Origin: Botrytis cinerea B05.10
Lineage: Eukaryota > Ascomycota > Leotiomycetes > Helotiales > Sclerotiniaceae
Assembly (NCBI RefSeq): GCF_000143535.2
Contig: NC_037327.1
Location: forward strand, 124,001-188,000
Length of the DNA: 64,000 nt
Direction of reading: 5' to 3'
Numbering within the stretch: position 1 is the first letter of the stretch; every line of letters starts with the position of its first letter. Positions 26,674 to 38,526 of the stretch are shown here, piece after piece. The position numbers and the translations under genes are program-made. The notes under the pieces are model-generated. The model was not told where the DNA came from and searched no databases. It saw only the letters and a program-made list of their open reading frames with translations.

Positions 26674-28570
26674 CTATTCCTCAATCAACTTCCTCAAGTC
26701 GTAAGCAAATTTCACCCGAATCTTAACCCATGCCCTGACATCCTTCCCCCATTCCTGCAACTCTCCAATTCTCTTGCCTATTTTTTCTTGTTTGATTTTC
26801 TCCTTCCTAGCCATTTCCTCATCCCCCTTTCCTTTGCGACCGCTCCCAAACCATCTTTTCCCTCCCGACTCTTCATCCTCTTCAATCCCAAATATTCTGC
26901 CATTTTTTACCGCTTCATCATTCTTGTCCCCACTCTCTAGCTCCCCTCTCATCACCAACTTCCCCAAAAACTTTTCACTCGCCTCCATAACCGCATTCCA
27001 CATCTTCATATCCTTCGGCACCAGATCTTCAACTCTCTCTGTAAGTTCTCCAAGGTCGGAGATATTTATGATATCTCCCATCAGAATTTCAAGGCTGTTT
27101 TTGAGGTTAGTGGATTGTTATCATTAATAGTGTTAGAATTAGTATCTTCATTGGGTTTTCCAAAAAGAAAAAAAGGGAGAGGTTTGGGGAAAAAGCTCAC
27201 TCGTTCAACTCCGCGGCTCTCTTCACCATTTCCTCCTCTGTGTAAACTTCCATCCACGCGCCCCACCCAAGCCAATTCCAAACAGCCCTCCTCTGTTGCT
27301 CATATTCCTCATTCGCCCTCTCCTTTGCATCCGTTTTTTCTCTTTCCGCCACCGTTCCCACCATCTTCAATAATTTTGTCTGTCTGCCAATATTTTCCAG
27401 CAAGCGTAGAATCACCTCTGATTTCTTTGTTGCAGTACGCGCTGATGATTTGAGATGGATGATATGCGAAGTGCGATGCTTGACTATTTGAGAATAGGTG
27501 GAATGGGCTAGTGATTCGAATGTGCGGTAGCCCTTTTTTCCATACCCTACTCATAGGAATGAGGATGGAGAAGGAGGTGCTTTTTCCCTTAACGGTGACC
27601 CCAGACCCGGTTCTGCAAGTGCATCTCCCGATTGCACAACCCCATCCAAAATCCTCCTCCACTTCCCCTCTAACTCTCCTACTTCCTTCGCTACATTTGT
27701 AGAATTTATGACCACGTGCATTAATTCCTCCGCCCAAGAATCACGATAGTGATGATATTCTTTCTGGGGCAGATTGATTTTTCGGTGGAAACTATCAAGC
27801 GAAGGGATCAGAATGGCGACTGAATGATCTCGTAAGGCCAGACTGTTTCTGTCGGAGATTATTTCAAGGGCGTTGGATATGCGGGCAGTGTAGAAGATGA
27901 GGTCAGTCAATGTGGGAGGTTCGCTTGTAGGATCGGTTTGTGGGCTGAAGAAACCTTTCATTGCCGAGTTGTAATTTTTGGATCACGCTTCGTAGATGGC
28001 TTTATTTTGGAGAACGGGAATTAGTGGGATGGGGATTTGTGGCACATTTACTCTTTCCCCCCAAAAACAAGCTTTTGGCGCCACAGAAAAATTCACGATA
28101 CGCAAACCCAAGTTCAACACACTTGCAATCAACCAGAGTATACCCTTAGCCACGGAGCAAATACGATAAATCATACCAAAACACATGTAGATGGTGAAGA
28201 TCGCGAAGAGAAAGATCGCTAGGGAGATAAATCGAAGAGTGAGAGGCGTGCGGTACTTCTCGGGTAGTTCGCGGTAAATTTCTTTTAAGATATCAGGATA
28301 ACTGTGAAACTCGGCAGACAAAATACTCTATGAGAATTTTGCGTTTTTCTGTGGTTGAGAAGCTGGAGTTGGAGTCGCAACTGGATCAAGAGGAAGAGAA
28401 AGAGTGGAAGGATCGAAGATTACACGATTATAAAGAGGACTCGAAACCGCATTTTGTGTATCGCTGGCATCGAGGGCAATTGAGGCATCTATTTCGGCGA
28501 TTCGGTTTCGGTAAACTCGTCTATTTTCCGAGGAGGAAGATGATCTTCGTCTCAAATAGGGAGGAGGCAT
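26674..28570 (-). pseudogene. Gene A: membrane-anchored, helix-rich protein, three in-frame stops
   Basis: Paralogue of 52519-54810. From ATG at 28570 (MPPPYLRRRSS) one frame runs to 27201, an intron 27200-27095 (GTGAGC ... CAG) follows, then 27094-26674; together exactly 597 codons. The frame is broken at codon 81 (TAG, 28330-28328), codon 196 (TGA, 27985-27983) and codon 340 (TGA, 27553-27551). Each is one transition from a sense codon, and the second aligns with a Trp in the paralogue. Matching landmarks: LTDLIFYTARIS vs ITDLMIYNTRIT, VWNWLGWGAWMEVYTEEE vs MWNYFEWGRWDSVYTEEE, and RIFG before the C-terminus. A hydrophobic stretch (LRFISLAIFLFAIFTIYMCF) sits near residues 103-125. It lies head-to-head with gene B. 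It is most likely inactivated by RIP or deamination; function unknown. Confidence 0.85.
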
Positions 28571-29396
28571 TGGTTGATGATTGTTGGACGTTCCGCCTGG
28601 TTACTGCTGTAGAGACTGTTTTCGCTTCGATGAAGGAGGTTGTCTTTTGATAGTGAGATTGAATGAATAGTGAGTGATTAGTAGTGAACATTGAGAAGGA
28701 GGAATAATACCTTCCATTCATCACCCTTTAAATACCACACCACACATATTATGTAAATTCCATTGAAGACTCATTCTTTCTCTCTATGGTTATACAAAAA
28801 ACCCCATAGCCATACTCATACGAATCCCATTAAAACTTCTTTGTTCGCGATTCACTTGATTCACAACACCGCAAACACAAACCAAGACCGAAACCAATTG
28901 ACCTAATCAGAATCATTTGAATCGACCAGAAGAAAATCTTTCAGTCCTCTTTTTCTTATAGCATATATATGGAGCAGTAGTAGTAGTAATGATATTAATT
29001 TACGTCATAATAACACCCCTTTGAGCGCTTTAGTTGCTTGAACGTACGAGTCTTCACCGAGTTATTTGATTGTTGATATATATCATATCCACAAGAAGCA
29101 TGGAACACGACCAAACGGGCAACTTAGTTCCATCGTGGTCTGGTGCATTTGATGGATTTAGAACAAAGAAAAATTAAATAATTCCCCTCATTTCGAATGT
29201 TGTTTCCATACCAAGCCTTGGCTGGTAAAGATATCGAAGGAAATCTAATGAATTGACTAGAAAGAACAAAGAAAGGTTGAGACGTTGTGTTTGTATTAAC
29301 GAAAGTTTACGAACCATGGATCATACATACAGTGTACGCATGTAATCTTTCTTCTAATCACAGTACCTTCATCTTCATTTTCATTTCGACCCAATT
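28571..29396. promoter_or_regulatory. Divergent intergenic region between genes A and B
   Basis: 826 bp separate the two divergent starts, so both promoters must lie here. I see no clear TATA box or motif shared with the equivalent region 51819-52518. Confidence 0.5.
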
Positions 29397-32284
29397 ATGA
29401 GTTTCCTGAACTTCCCTAACGCCACCCCGCGCCAACCACCCCAGAACACCTCCAACCAACAGCCACCCCGCCAACACCAACACCAACACCACTATTACGA
29501 TTGCACGAAAGTCTCCAAATGACATCCCCATTTCCACAACCTCGCACTCCCTTATCTCCCTCAAGATCCTTCCTCCTCTTATTTTTCCTCCCTCTCCTAC
29601 ACTCAGTATGACTATTCCCTCGATGGAGAAACGAGCTTCGATCCAGACTATTCACAGCCAACAAATAACACATTGATTAAGAAACATTTTCGTACGCTAG
29701 CAAGGATTTTACATCCGGACAAATATGAGAGATATGTTAGGGACAGTCCGCCGCCTAGAAAGTAAGTTTTTCTTTATGGTTGTTTTTTGGCTTATCCATC
29801 CCATTTGAGATGAGAGTGAAGATGTCTGGATAGATCTCTTTTGATCTATTCCCTCTTCTGGGTTTCAATCGGGAAGGAAAGATAGGCAGAGAAGGGAGTA
29901 CTCTTCTTTACATATATGGGGCAAGCCTCCGACCACCTGTGCTTGGTCTGCAATTTCTATGTCTCATTTCATTCCAATTAACCCCTGCCCCTCAAACCAA
30001 TCTAAGCTGATCATCCCTCCCAAATCTAGCCCTCTACACCACATTCTCCCCTTCCTCGCTTCACCCCCTCCCTACCATGAAACCCCCACCTTTTCCCCCA
30101 CTCACGCTCTCGCTCTCCTAACTCACGCCTATAAAACCCTCACAACGCCTTCCCTGCGAACCGAGCACCAAGAAACTTGTTCAGATTCAGATTTCGGCCC
30201 CCGCTTCGACTTTCAATTCAATACGAATCCAATTATAGAAAATGGATGGGTTACCATGTATGAAAAGGAAGTGAAAGGATGGGGCAGAAAACCTTGGTTT
30301 TGGGAATACGAATTTGGAGTTGGACGGACAGAAAGACTGATACTTGAGGAACCGGGAAACATAGGATGGAGCGAGCGAGCCTTTGGCACTTTTGGATATA
30401 TTGGAAAAGAAAGAAGTGAAAACGATAGAAGCAGAATTGGTGCAAAAGGAGGAGATGGGATGGGTGTAGGGACTGAGGAGACCTTGGTAAATTTGGGACA
30501 TTATTATATTGACAATTTTCTGCCGAGGGTCGTGACGGATTGGGTGTGGGAGATGTGTGAGCATTGGAGAGAGGTACGTTAATGGAGTGATTTTGAGTAT
30601 TACTGCTTATTGTTATTTTTCATTTGCTAATTTTTTCTCCCGTTTCATATATTTACTCTTTCTCTTCTACTTGCAGTATAGCCATCCATATCATCTCAAT
30701 CTATATTAATATTTACACCCCCTAGTTTCGCGGTTACGGCTTTTCTCATTCTCTCCCTCAATCTCCATCCACTCCCCGCCAAAAACCCCTCACTCGTGCC
30801 CGCTCCAACCCCACCGGACGGAACCGAGGAGAATGGTATCCCCTACGTGAAGCACCTGGTCCCTTTGCTTCGAGTTTACGTTTATTCAATTCTGCCGAAT
30901 ATGCTCTTTTGAATCATGGTTGGTATTCCTATTCTTCTTTGTAGTCAACTATCTCCATTTCATCCCATTCTTATCCTTATCCCAAATCCAAATCCAGTCC
31001 CCATCTTGTTCTAACAACCATCGATACAGAAAGAGAGAGAGAACGGGGGAAACAGACAATGAGTCTTGGTCCACATTGCGAGGGGAGAATTTGGTGGGTT
31101 TGGATTCCTGCGTCTGCAGGGGGTAGTGGTGAGTTTTTGGGGTCCTTTTATTGTTTTTTCTTCTGAATTTTCTACTGTTTTAAATTGCTTGTTCTTAAGT
31201 TCTTGAAGTATTTTGGGGGTTTGTATGCTCTTTTCATTAAGGTGGAAGGTGGAGTTTAAGAGTCTTGAGTTCTTGATATCTTTTTTGGGTGGGGGCATGT
31301 AAGCTTGAAAAAGCGAAAGGGGAATGAGAGAAGTTTTCCTCTGGGTAGATGGAGTAGTGAGAGGAGTATAATGCGTAGGATAGAACAGGTATTAGTAGTT
31401 CTAGTACTATGCGTACACTTTCATATGGCCTTTGGATTAGAAGTATGGTGTGGGATTTGCATGAATTGGCTAATTTTTTTTGTTGTGGCATATAGTATCT
31501 GAATTAGGTATTGGTAGATTGGCTGGAAGTGGAGTGGATAGCTTACGTGGGAGGACTTTAGCTGAGTATGCCTACTTCACTTTTCATCATTGAAAGGAAA
31601 AGAAATTGAGTAATTCTCTATCCATCTGTTCATTCCGTTTATTCTCCCCCTCTTTCTTCCCCACTTTCTTCCCTTATGCCCGCCAATTATGCTTCTATCC
31701 CTTCCTCTCCGCTACTCTACTCACTCGCCCCCCAACTATTCAACTAACTAAGCCTCAGACTTCCCTGGTCACACCGCTCCCACAATACGGACGTCTCGCT
31801 CCTTGCATCAGGAAAAGCAAACCCCAAAGAGGTCTTTCAACCACAAGTCTTAGATAATCTGATTGGCATCTTTCAAATTTTGGCTGGGCTTTGCATTTGG
31901 ATAGTTACGTTTTTGATCATGAGAAGGGTTTGGAGGAGGATTTTGGAGGGCGGTGGGGGAGAAGTTCGACCTCAAACGATAGGAAATATGGAAAGAGAAT
32001 TGAATATGGGGGATAAACGCATTCAGAAAGAAATCGAGACTCAGATAGGAGGGTACTTTGGAACAGAAATGGACACGGCGGATAGACGTGTTGAGACTCA
32101 TCCTTCAATTCAAACGAGGGGCAATGCGGGTAGCGGGGTAGAGAGGGTGGCGAATATGGATGATACATGTGTTCAAACTCAAATTCGACGACCTCAGACT
32201 CAGAATCGACTTTCTGCAATCGCTACATCATGTTCTTATTCAAGTGACGAGAATTGCGAGACTAGCCAGAGTTGCGAGATGTAG
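29397..32284 (+). pseudogene. Gene B: J-domain membrane protein, six exons, one in-frame TGA
   Basis: Paralogue of 49293-51818. Exons 29397-29761, 30030-30573, 30726-30918, 31030-31128, 31496-31565 and 31759-32284 join in phase to 599 codons. One TGA (29520-29522, codon 42) interrupts the frame upstream of the J domain. The J domain reads KKHFRTLARILHPDKYERY with the HPD motif in exon 1, and continues after the intron as AYKTLTTPSLRTEH, the usual 'DPxxRxxYD' end. Exon 2 carries GWGRKPWFWEYEFGVG and LVNLGHYYIDNFLP, exon 4 EGRIWWVWIPASAGGSG. Exon 5 is 70 nt, exactly as in the paralogue. Exon 6 has a membrane helix (IFQILAGLCIWIVTFLIM) and ends DENCETSQSCEM. The intron between exons 3 and 4 is absent from the paralogue. 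With no in-frame ATG between the stop and the J domain it should be null, unless the TGA is an allele or error. Confidence 0.85.
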
Positions 32285-32726
32285 GAGGGTGATGGGCTTG
32301 TCAAGAGTAAGAACAATTGACGCTAATTTATTCGAATGGCAATCATAGGGGTCATGGTAGTTATGTAAGGTGTAAAATTTGATCAATAGAAGTATTATGT
32401 GCGGCGAATTACTCTCATATTCCTGAACGTGAATCATATTACTCTCTTGTCCTTCAAGTTAGCCTAGTGTAATTCTATACCCCTCATGATGGGCCTCGTC
32501 GCGAATTTTATCCTGAAATGGAAAGGATCTATGTTGGACTGGTAAGGGGTGGTATCGAGGGGTAGATGAAGCGGAGTAGGGAAGAGTATCTTATGAAAAG
32601 ATGGTAGAAACTATAGGGAGAGGGTGGATGAAGTAGGAGTTGTGGTAAAAGGAGCCGATGGTAATTCAGACAATCAGGCATGGTTCGCCAATCGTACTTT
32701 CAGGACCAACACATGACGATTGTACC
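32285..32726. other. Intergenic, no gene seen
   Basis: About 440 bp between the ends of gene B and the broken minus-strand gene. No motif noted. Confidence 0.5.
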
Positions 32727-33605
32727 CTAGCAGCTGAGCTGGTTCTTTTCGTTTCTCCCGTTCTTATCATTGTACCCCTCATGACCCCAACCGAAAGTTT
32801 GGGCAATGCAACCGAAATACGTGCTATGTTTGCGAACAGGAAGAAATTTTGGTCCAACAAACATAGCTCTAAAGAACAACAGACTGCCAAGAAGAATGAT
32901 TGAAAGGCAATGAGATCCAAAAGGCCAAGTACCAATCGTGATAAGTAGAACAAGCAACATACCCATTACATTTCGAACTCATAAGCCGCCTTTGAGAACG
33001 CATTCTCTGCGTTTATCAATTAAACTGAAGATTGCGATTCATTCTTCGCCGACAACGGTGATAGTCACATCGCCGAAATTGAAGGCTCGTAGGATGGTCC
33101 TGAAACCTTCCTCGCCCAGGAGACCCATTGCAATCTCAAAAACCAGGCTACTATCTAAATTTTGAATGTTACATTCGGTGATATCGCTGAAAGCTTCTTC
33201 GACTAGCGTTACTCCAGCTTGCAATTCGTTGGCATCATGCTCGACTCAGAAGCCGCTGTCAAATCGGTCGATGATCTTCTTCAAGGCTAGGCCTTTCATA
33301 AGCTGATCGATGTCACTATTGTTCCAAACTCTGACCAACAGACGAAATTTATCTTCGGCATCACAAAAGCTATGAAAACGGACATTCGTCTCATGTATTA
33401 TCAGGACGAGTCTAATTTTTGTTGCTGATGTATCAGCACCATTACTTCCTTGTTTTTCAGACCAAGCCAGGATGCAAATGATGTTTAAGAACCTCGGAAA
33501 CGCTGTTCTTAAATCCATGGTACCAATATCTGTCCAGTTGTTCATGGTTTTATCTATGCCTCCCTCGGCAGACACCTGTACGCGGTGCTCTCTACGAACC
33601 TTCAA
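32727..33605 (-). pseudogene. Broken gene with C-terminal membrane segment, three in-frame TGA codons
   Basis: A single minus-strand frame of 293 codons runs from 33605 to the TAG at 32727, interrupted by TGA at 33248-33246, 33041-33039 and 32981-32979. Each TGA is one transition from CGA (Arg). Between the stops the reading is protein-like: ATKIRLVLIIHETNVRFHSF, VTLVEEAFSDITECNIQNLD, FGDVTITVVGEE. Near the C-terminus a hydrophobic run (MLLVLLITIGTWPFG, then LSIILLGSLLFF) suggests one or two membrane helices. There is a stop just upstream of the first codon and no clear ATG, so the 5' part is missing or spliced. I recognise no family. It belongs to the same mutated neighbourhood as genes A and B. 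Confidence 0.6.
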
Positions 33606-34199
33606 TTCTTAAGGGTTTTCCTTATAATTTGAGGTTTTTTATTTTATAAATAGGGTTTTATTGTAATTACTTACCCATATTAATACCCTTCGGGAGGTCT
33701 CCCCCTAAAGATTAAAATAATACTATACCATACCATACCATACCATACCATCCATCTATGCCTCCCTCCGTTGGAACATCTCTCTGAGACCATCTTTATC
33801 TGAGGGTTATGTTGCATCGAGTTACCAGACCAATTCCGAATGGAGATTTTTAAACTATCATTTCGAGCATCCATCCGTGAACCAACTTCGATCCATTCTT
33901 GAGTGTGTAGCCGTTTCAATGAGAATACCGAGGTACGGTTGAAAGCTCTTACCAAGTTCCATCATTATCGCCAGATATACGGAAACTTCCCAGGAAGATT
34001 TAACTTTATTCTTAAGGATGATGACGTCGAATTTATCAGGACTGTAAAAAGGTATAGAGCTATTCCAACCTTCATTTACACTTTCAATCAAAAATTCAAA
34101 ATGTATAGCATCAGATATAGTCAAGGTTTTTGTCAAAGGAATGATCAATTGGGTGATATCTCAAACTACTTTTGTTTTATTCCTTTTCTGAATATTTCG
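33606..34199. other. Intergenic, with a short TACCA repeat
   Basis: Contains about six units of TACCA (33724-33752). The open frames at 33680-34148 have no motif and overlap on both strands. Confidence 0.45.
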
Positions 34200-35379
34200 A
34201 TAGACTTTCTTAAATATCTTATTACAAAATAAAAAGCTTTCGGGTATTTTTTGTTTTGTTTCTAATAGAATTTAGTAAAGGTCCTTATTTACATCTATAA
34301 TATTCAAATCGAATCTATTCATAAAGCTATTTTTTGCTACAAAAACAAATTTATAGATTGAGTATATATAAAAAGTATATTTTATTTCCTTTAGTTTTTG
34401 ATTAATATATGTAATAGATATAGGTGAAGTATAATCAGCTTCTAATTATTTATTACAAAAGGTTGAAGAAGATTTCTTCTTTATAAGTAGATGATTTATA
34501 TTATTCTTTAATTCAAAATATTCGTTCAGTCAGAGAAATTCTTTTGTTTAATATTTAAGTAGATCAATCTTCTTGTAAATTATATCCTTTATATAAGATT
34601 GTAAGATTGATAACCGAAATCGTTTTTCAAAAGGAATAATAGAAGGGTTTGTAATTTCGTTTTATAATTGTTTTCGCTTTAATTAATGATTCTCAATTTG
34701 TGAAAATTTAATGAGTTATTAGATTTGTAGTATATCAGAGTAAGAATAATATACTTTGATACTAGGAGGACAAACTTATTAAAAATATTAGCTTATTCCT
34801 TATAGCGTCTTCTATTAATTTACTACTGAATTGTATAATAAGTTCTCGATTGTATCATTTGGATTATAAATCTGAAGCTTTTCGATAATTGAATTAATGG
34901 TAGTTATTGTGAATATTAAACATATATCAATATTCTGATGGAGAAAGGGAAAGTGAAATATATCTCATCGATTTTCTTAGTATGTTGAAGGAATCGTTTT
35001 TGTAGATGTGGAAGGGGTGTGGAATTGTTAATGCTATGGATCTAGATTGTGTATCAATCCATTATAAGATTGTATCTTTCATATTTATTCCTAACAGTGT
35101 TTTGCATTAGTTTTGCACTAGGCCAAGATTGTAAACTTGAGGATACTGTATTTTCAGGGTTATAAAAACGGCGAAAACTTCGATTATCTTGTTTCCAGAC
35201 CCTTTTATCCCCACCCTAATCTTTTTTGAGGCTTCAGATGTACCCACTTTGTGTATGCTTTTTATTATCCCGGTTTCATTTCCCTCTATACAATTTGTAG
35301 AAAAGGTTGGCTATATGTGTTCCAACACCAATGTAAGCTATGAGAAGGTTACTGTGTGTAATTAAAATAGATGTTCTTG
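34200..35379. other. AT-rich eroded sequence, no intact gene
   Basis: Composition and stop density resemble the transposon blocks. I could not assign it to a family. It leads directly into a repeat shared with 59130-59520. Confidence 0.4.
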
Positions 35380-35735
35380 ACCCCGCTCGCAAATACGCCT
35401 GCGAATACACCTAAATTGATTCTTTCAAACTTCAATCAGTTAATCCCACTACGATTGTAAAGATTACTTTAAAAGTAATGACAGATCCTAAAAGCCCTCA
35501 ATTGATTTAATCTAACTGTTCCTTTTCTAATTGTCTTATTAATTCATTTAAGGCTGTGTATTTAGTTGAAGTAGTTCCGTAGACATTTCCGCCTTTTGTT
35601 AATCACATCGAATTAGAACAGTCCTATCTTAGGTAGTATTAGGGGCGATTTATAATCAATTTAAAGAGGCTTCTGAATCTACAGATATAATATAAAATAG
35701 CACAATTATGTGAATATATGATTACACGATACATG
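35380..35735 (-). repeat. Fragment of the Helitron-like repeat family (third copy)
   Basis: Collinear with 59130-59520 in the same orientation: CCCCGCTCGCAAATACGCC vs CCCCTGCTTACTAATACAC at one end, TTTATAATCAAT near the middle, ATCTACAGATATAATAT vs ATCTGTAAATATGAAAA at the other. The CTAG end, hairpins and microsatellite are not present here, so it is a truncated or internal piece. Confidence 0.55.
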
Positions 35736-36330
35736 GCTGAGAGTGAATCTTCCCCCTTTTATTGATTCTTGGTATCAACTGTGCTTCCGGCACCACCTTT
35801 CGAGTCTGAAGCGAGGATAGAGGTATGTATTTCCACCCCACGTTAGACAGAGCACAAGCCACGCCACCTCTCTGAAAAGTGTGACTAACCACAATTAAGC
35901 TTCAAGCTCAATGAGAGCATACATTTTAGTTCTAAGAGTCATGAAAGGTAAGTACAAAGAGCGCCAGCGACCTCGTTGCTATTTTTAGTCGCGAGGGGTC
36001 GAGAATAAGCTCGTTCCATTTCCAACTTCTTTTGAAGTTGAAATGGGACGAAACGAAACCTAGGCGTTTGTTTCTAGGAGACTCCATGAATGGGTTTGTT
36101 GCGATGATAGTCGGTCGCAATAGATAGAGAGAAAAAAATCGGAAGCTCTCCGAAGTATTCTGAAACCTGTCAAATAAAGAACATGTTGCGGGAGATGTGG
36201 TGAGAGTTTTAATACAATAATTATATATAAGTAGGTTAGTTATTTTCTCATTGATTTTTCCTTGTGATTCATACTTTCTTATTGCTAGTCGCGCGTTATT
36301 CTTTGGTGCTATCCGTACAAACAAACAATC
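35736..36330. other. Upstream region of gene C
   Basis: About 600 bp. The minus-strand frame at 35932-36324 has no motif and lies where the promoter and leader of gene C would be. Confidence 0.45.
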
Positions 36331-38526
36331 ATGGCATCATCACGACTGGCTATGCCAGCGACAGCAGCGTCGCGATCACCACCAGCCTTACCAGGCCCAT
36401 CTGTAAGTCTATTCTTTTCTGTTATCTTACAACGTAACAAAACTTCGGCGCGTACTTCGTACTTCGCGCTTCGTGGCTCTTGTTCAATTCTGCGATGATG
36501 TCAGAATCACTAACTCGTCCAAATCATCTAGTCCCTAGTCAACCCCGCTCCTCCTCCCGCTCCCATCACGATAATGGGTCACGAAATCACCAGCCTCTGC
36601 AGTCCTTCTCGCTTTGACTGGTCTCCTGCGCAAAAAAACCAAATTACAAACTTTACAATCGATCAAAAAATAACCAAAGAACAATGTTCCAGAAATAAAA
36701 AAGATCAGATAGATTCCGCACGATTTGATCCACTTTTCACAATTTTGGGTTTTGACAAATTTAGAGATCTGAGGAATGGGAAAGGGGAGGCCGTGAGGGA
36801 TATTGTGGAGGAAAAATTGAGGACGAGAATGTGGAAGAGTTGGGAGGGGAATGGGAAGGTGGATAAGGTTCATCAGGAGGCTATTTTGAGTGGGATACAT
36901 ATGCAAGGGGGGCCGGAAGATGCAGCTTTGGAGGGTGTTTTGAGAAGAACAGATCAGAGATTAGTATTCAGTGGGCAGGACATTGATAGGGGTAGAGATG
37001 TAGGGAGAAGGGGAAGTGCACCTTTGAATGCACCAAGCATTCCTCTTTCAGGCCTATCATCTCAACCCCCTCAGCCAATCCAGGCATTTCAGCCCGCTCA
37101 GCCGATCCAGGCACCTCAACCTGCTCCGACAAACCAAGGTCCTTCATCCTCTGATCCCTATCGTCATCTGTCAAAGGTTGAAAAAGTGAAATTGAGAGAC
37201 GATATGGTGAATGAGGAAAACAGGAGGAGAAAAGGGAAAGGAAAGAAGAGATCATATCAAATTGGTGCCACGATACACGAAGATATTGAGCCTCATCATG
37301 AGTCCCGCTTTCCTGATCCATTGCCAGGGCTTCGTGTTCCAAACCCTGCTCCTAATTCCGCTTTTGCTACTGGATCACAATCTCAAGGTCAAGATCAATC
37401 GAGTCGGAGTGTTACGCAAATTTATGCTCCTATTACAGAGGCACACTCGCGCCAATCTCAAGATCAAGGTCAATCGAGTCAAGTACCCCCCGGAGATAAT
37501 AGTAGTGGATTCAAAACAACCGTTTTCAAAACGATGAATCAATTGCTTGGAACTGCTACTGATGCTTGGAGGGGAGATGGAGATAGTGGAGGCATAGGTG
37601 AAGGCGAACACAGAGAGAACGATGGAGATAGGGGTAGTCCATCAACAAGTGTTCATGCACCTCCTCAATTATCTGCTCCAGCTACAGATAAACTTGGTAG
37701 ACAGTCTTCTATATCTCAATCCTTTGCGTCATTATCGATCCACGATGGTCCGGTCGAAGGTTTGATTGGATCTCAGCAGCAGCAGCAGCAGCAACAAGGC
37801 TTTCGCTCGGCTCAAATTCCACCCGCAATTCCATTCCAAACACAAATTTCTCAAGCTGCTTACATGGAGTCATTTGGTAATCATCCTATGAATTCCGGAA
37901 TGGGTGCATTGCGAAATTTACAATCCCCACCTCAAGCTCTTGGAAATCAGCAACAGCAAGGCTCTTATAATCCTTTGAGATCGCAGCCTTTGAATCATGA
38001 TGATGCTAATTCATTTATGGCTCCTGGAAATCATGGATGTAATACTCCTCAGCAAAATAGCAATAGTCATTTCGCGGTTCATCAGAACTATGGGACTAAT
38101 ACATTCGCATCTCCACAATACAATGGAAATGCCCGTCCATATCATAACGATCCTAATGCTGCTGGCCCCCAACTTTATAACGTCAACCCTGCTGCGATTT
38201 TTCATAACTTCAACGCTCCCGCTGCTCCCCAAAATTATAATGTCAATCCTGCTGCGGTTCCTCATAACCTCAACGCTCCCGCTGCCCCTTTCCTCATAAA
38301 TCCTCCGGCTAATCTCAACCCTACACCACCTAACTTCTCTTCCTTCATCCGTAGCACTCAAGAAAGCTATACGCAATCACTAGCACAGGATAAAGCATCA
38401 TTGGAGGCACAAAAAGCGGCACTCCAGGCTTATCATCAAGGATTGAAGGATAGGGAAAAGGATAGAAGGTTCGCATTCTTGGAAAATGTATGTAGAAATG
38501 CGAGATTAGGAGAGACTGAGATTTAG
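36331..38526 (+). CDS. Gene C: unknown protein with conserved N-terminal domain and Gln/Pro/Asn-rich tail, 688 aa
   Basis: Exon 1 is 36331-36402 (ATG, MASSRLAMPATAAS), the intron 36403-36531 (129 bp, GTAAGT, CTAAC branch, CTAG acceptor), exon 2 36532-38526; they join in phase. The start is supported by splicing to codons upstream of the internal ATG at 36574. Residues about 48-145 form a domain shared with 61363-63369: FDWSPAQKNQITNF, EQCSRNKKDQI, LFTILGFDKFRDL, IVEEKLRTRMWKSWEGNGK, HQEAILSGIHM. It is helical-looking and rich in conserved Trp and basic residues. The rest is low-complexity: poly-Gln near 37768-37797, repeated NPAA-NLNAPAAP units (38190-38300), and a final charged helix (DKASLEAQKAALQAYHQG). 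No family recognised. A role in nucleic-acid or protein binding is conjecture. The frame is intact although the neighbours are decayed. Confidence 0.82.

Noticed and set aside
35932..36324. 130-codon minus-strand frame
   Set aside because: Lies over the presumed promoter and leader of gene C and shows no motif.
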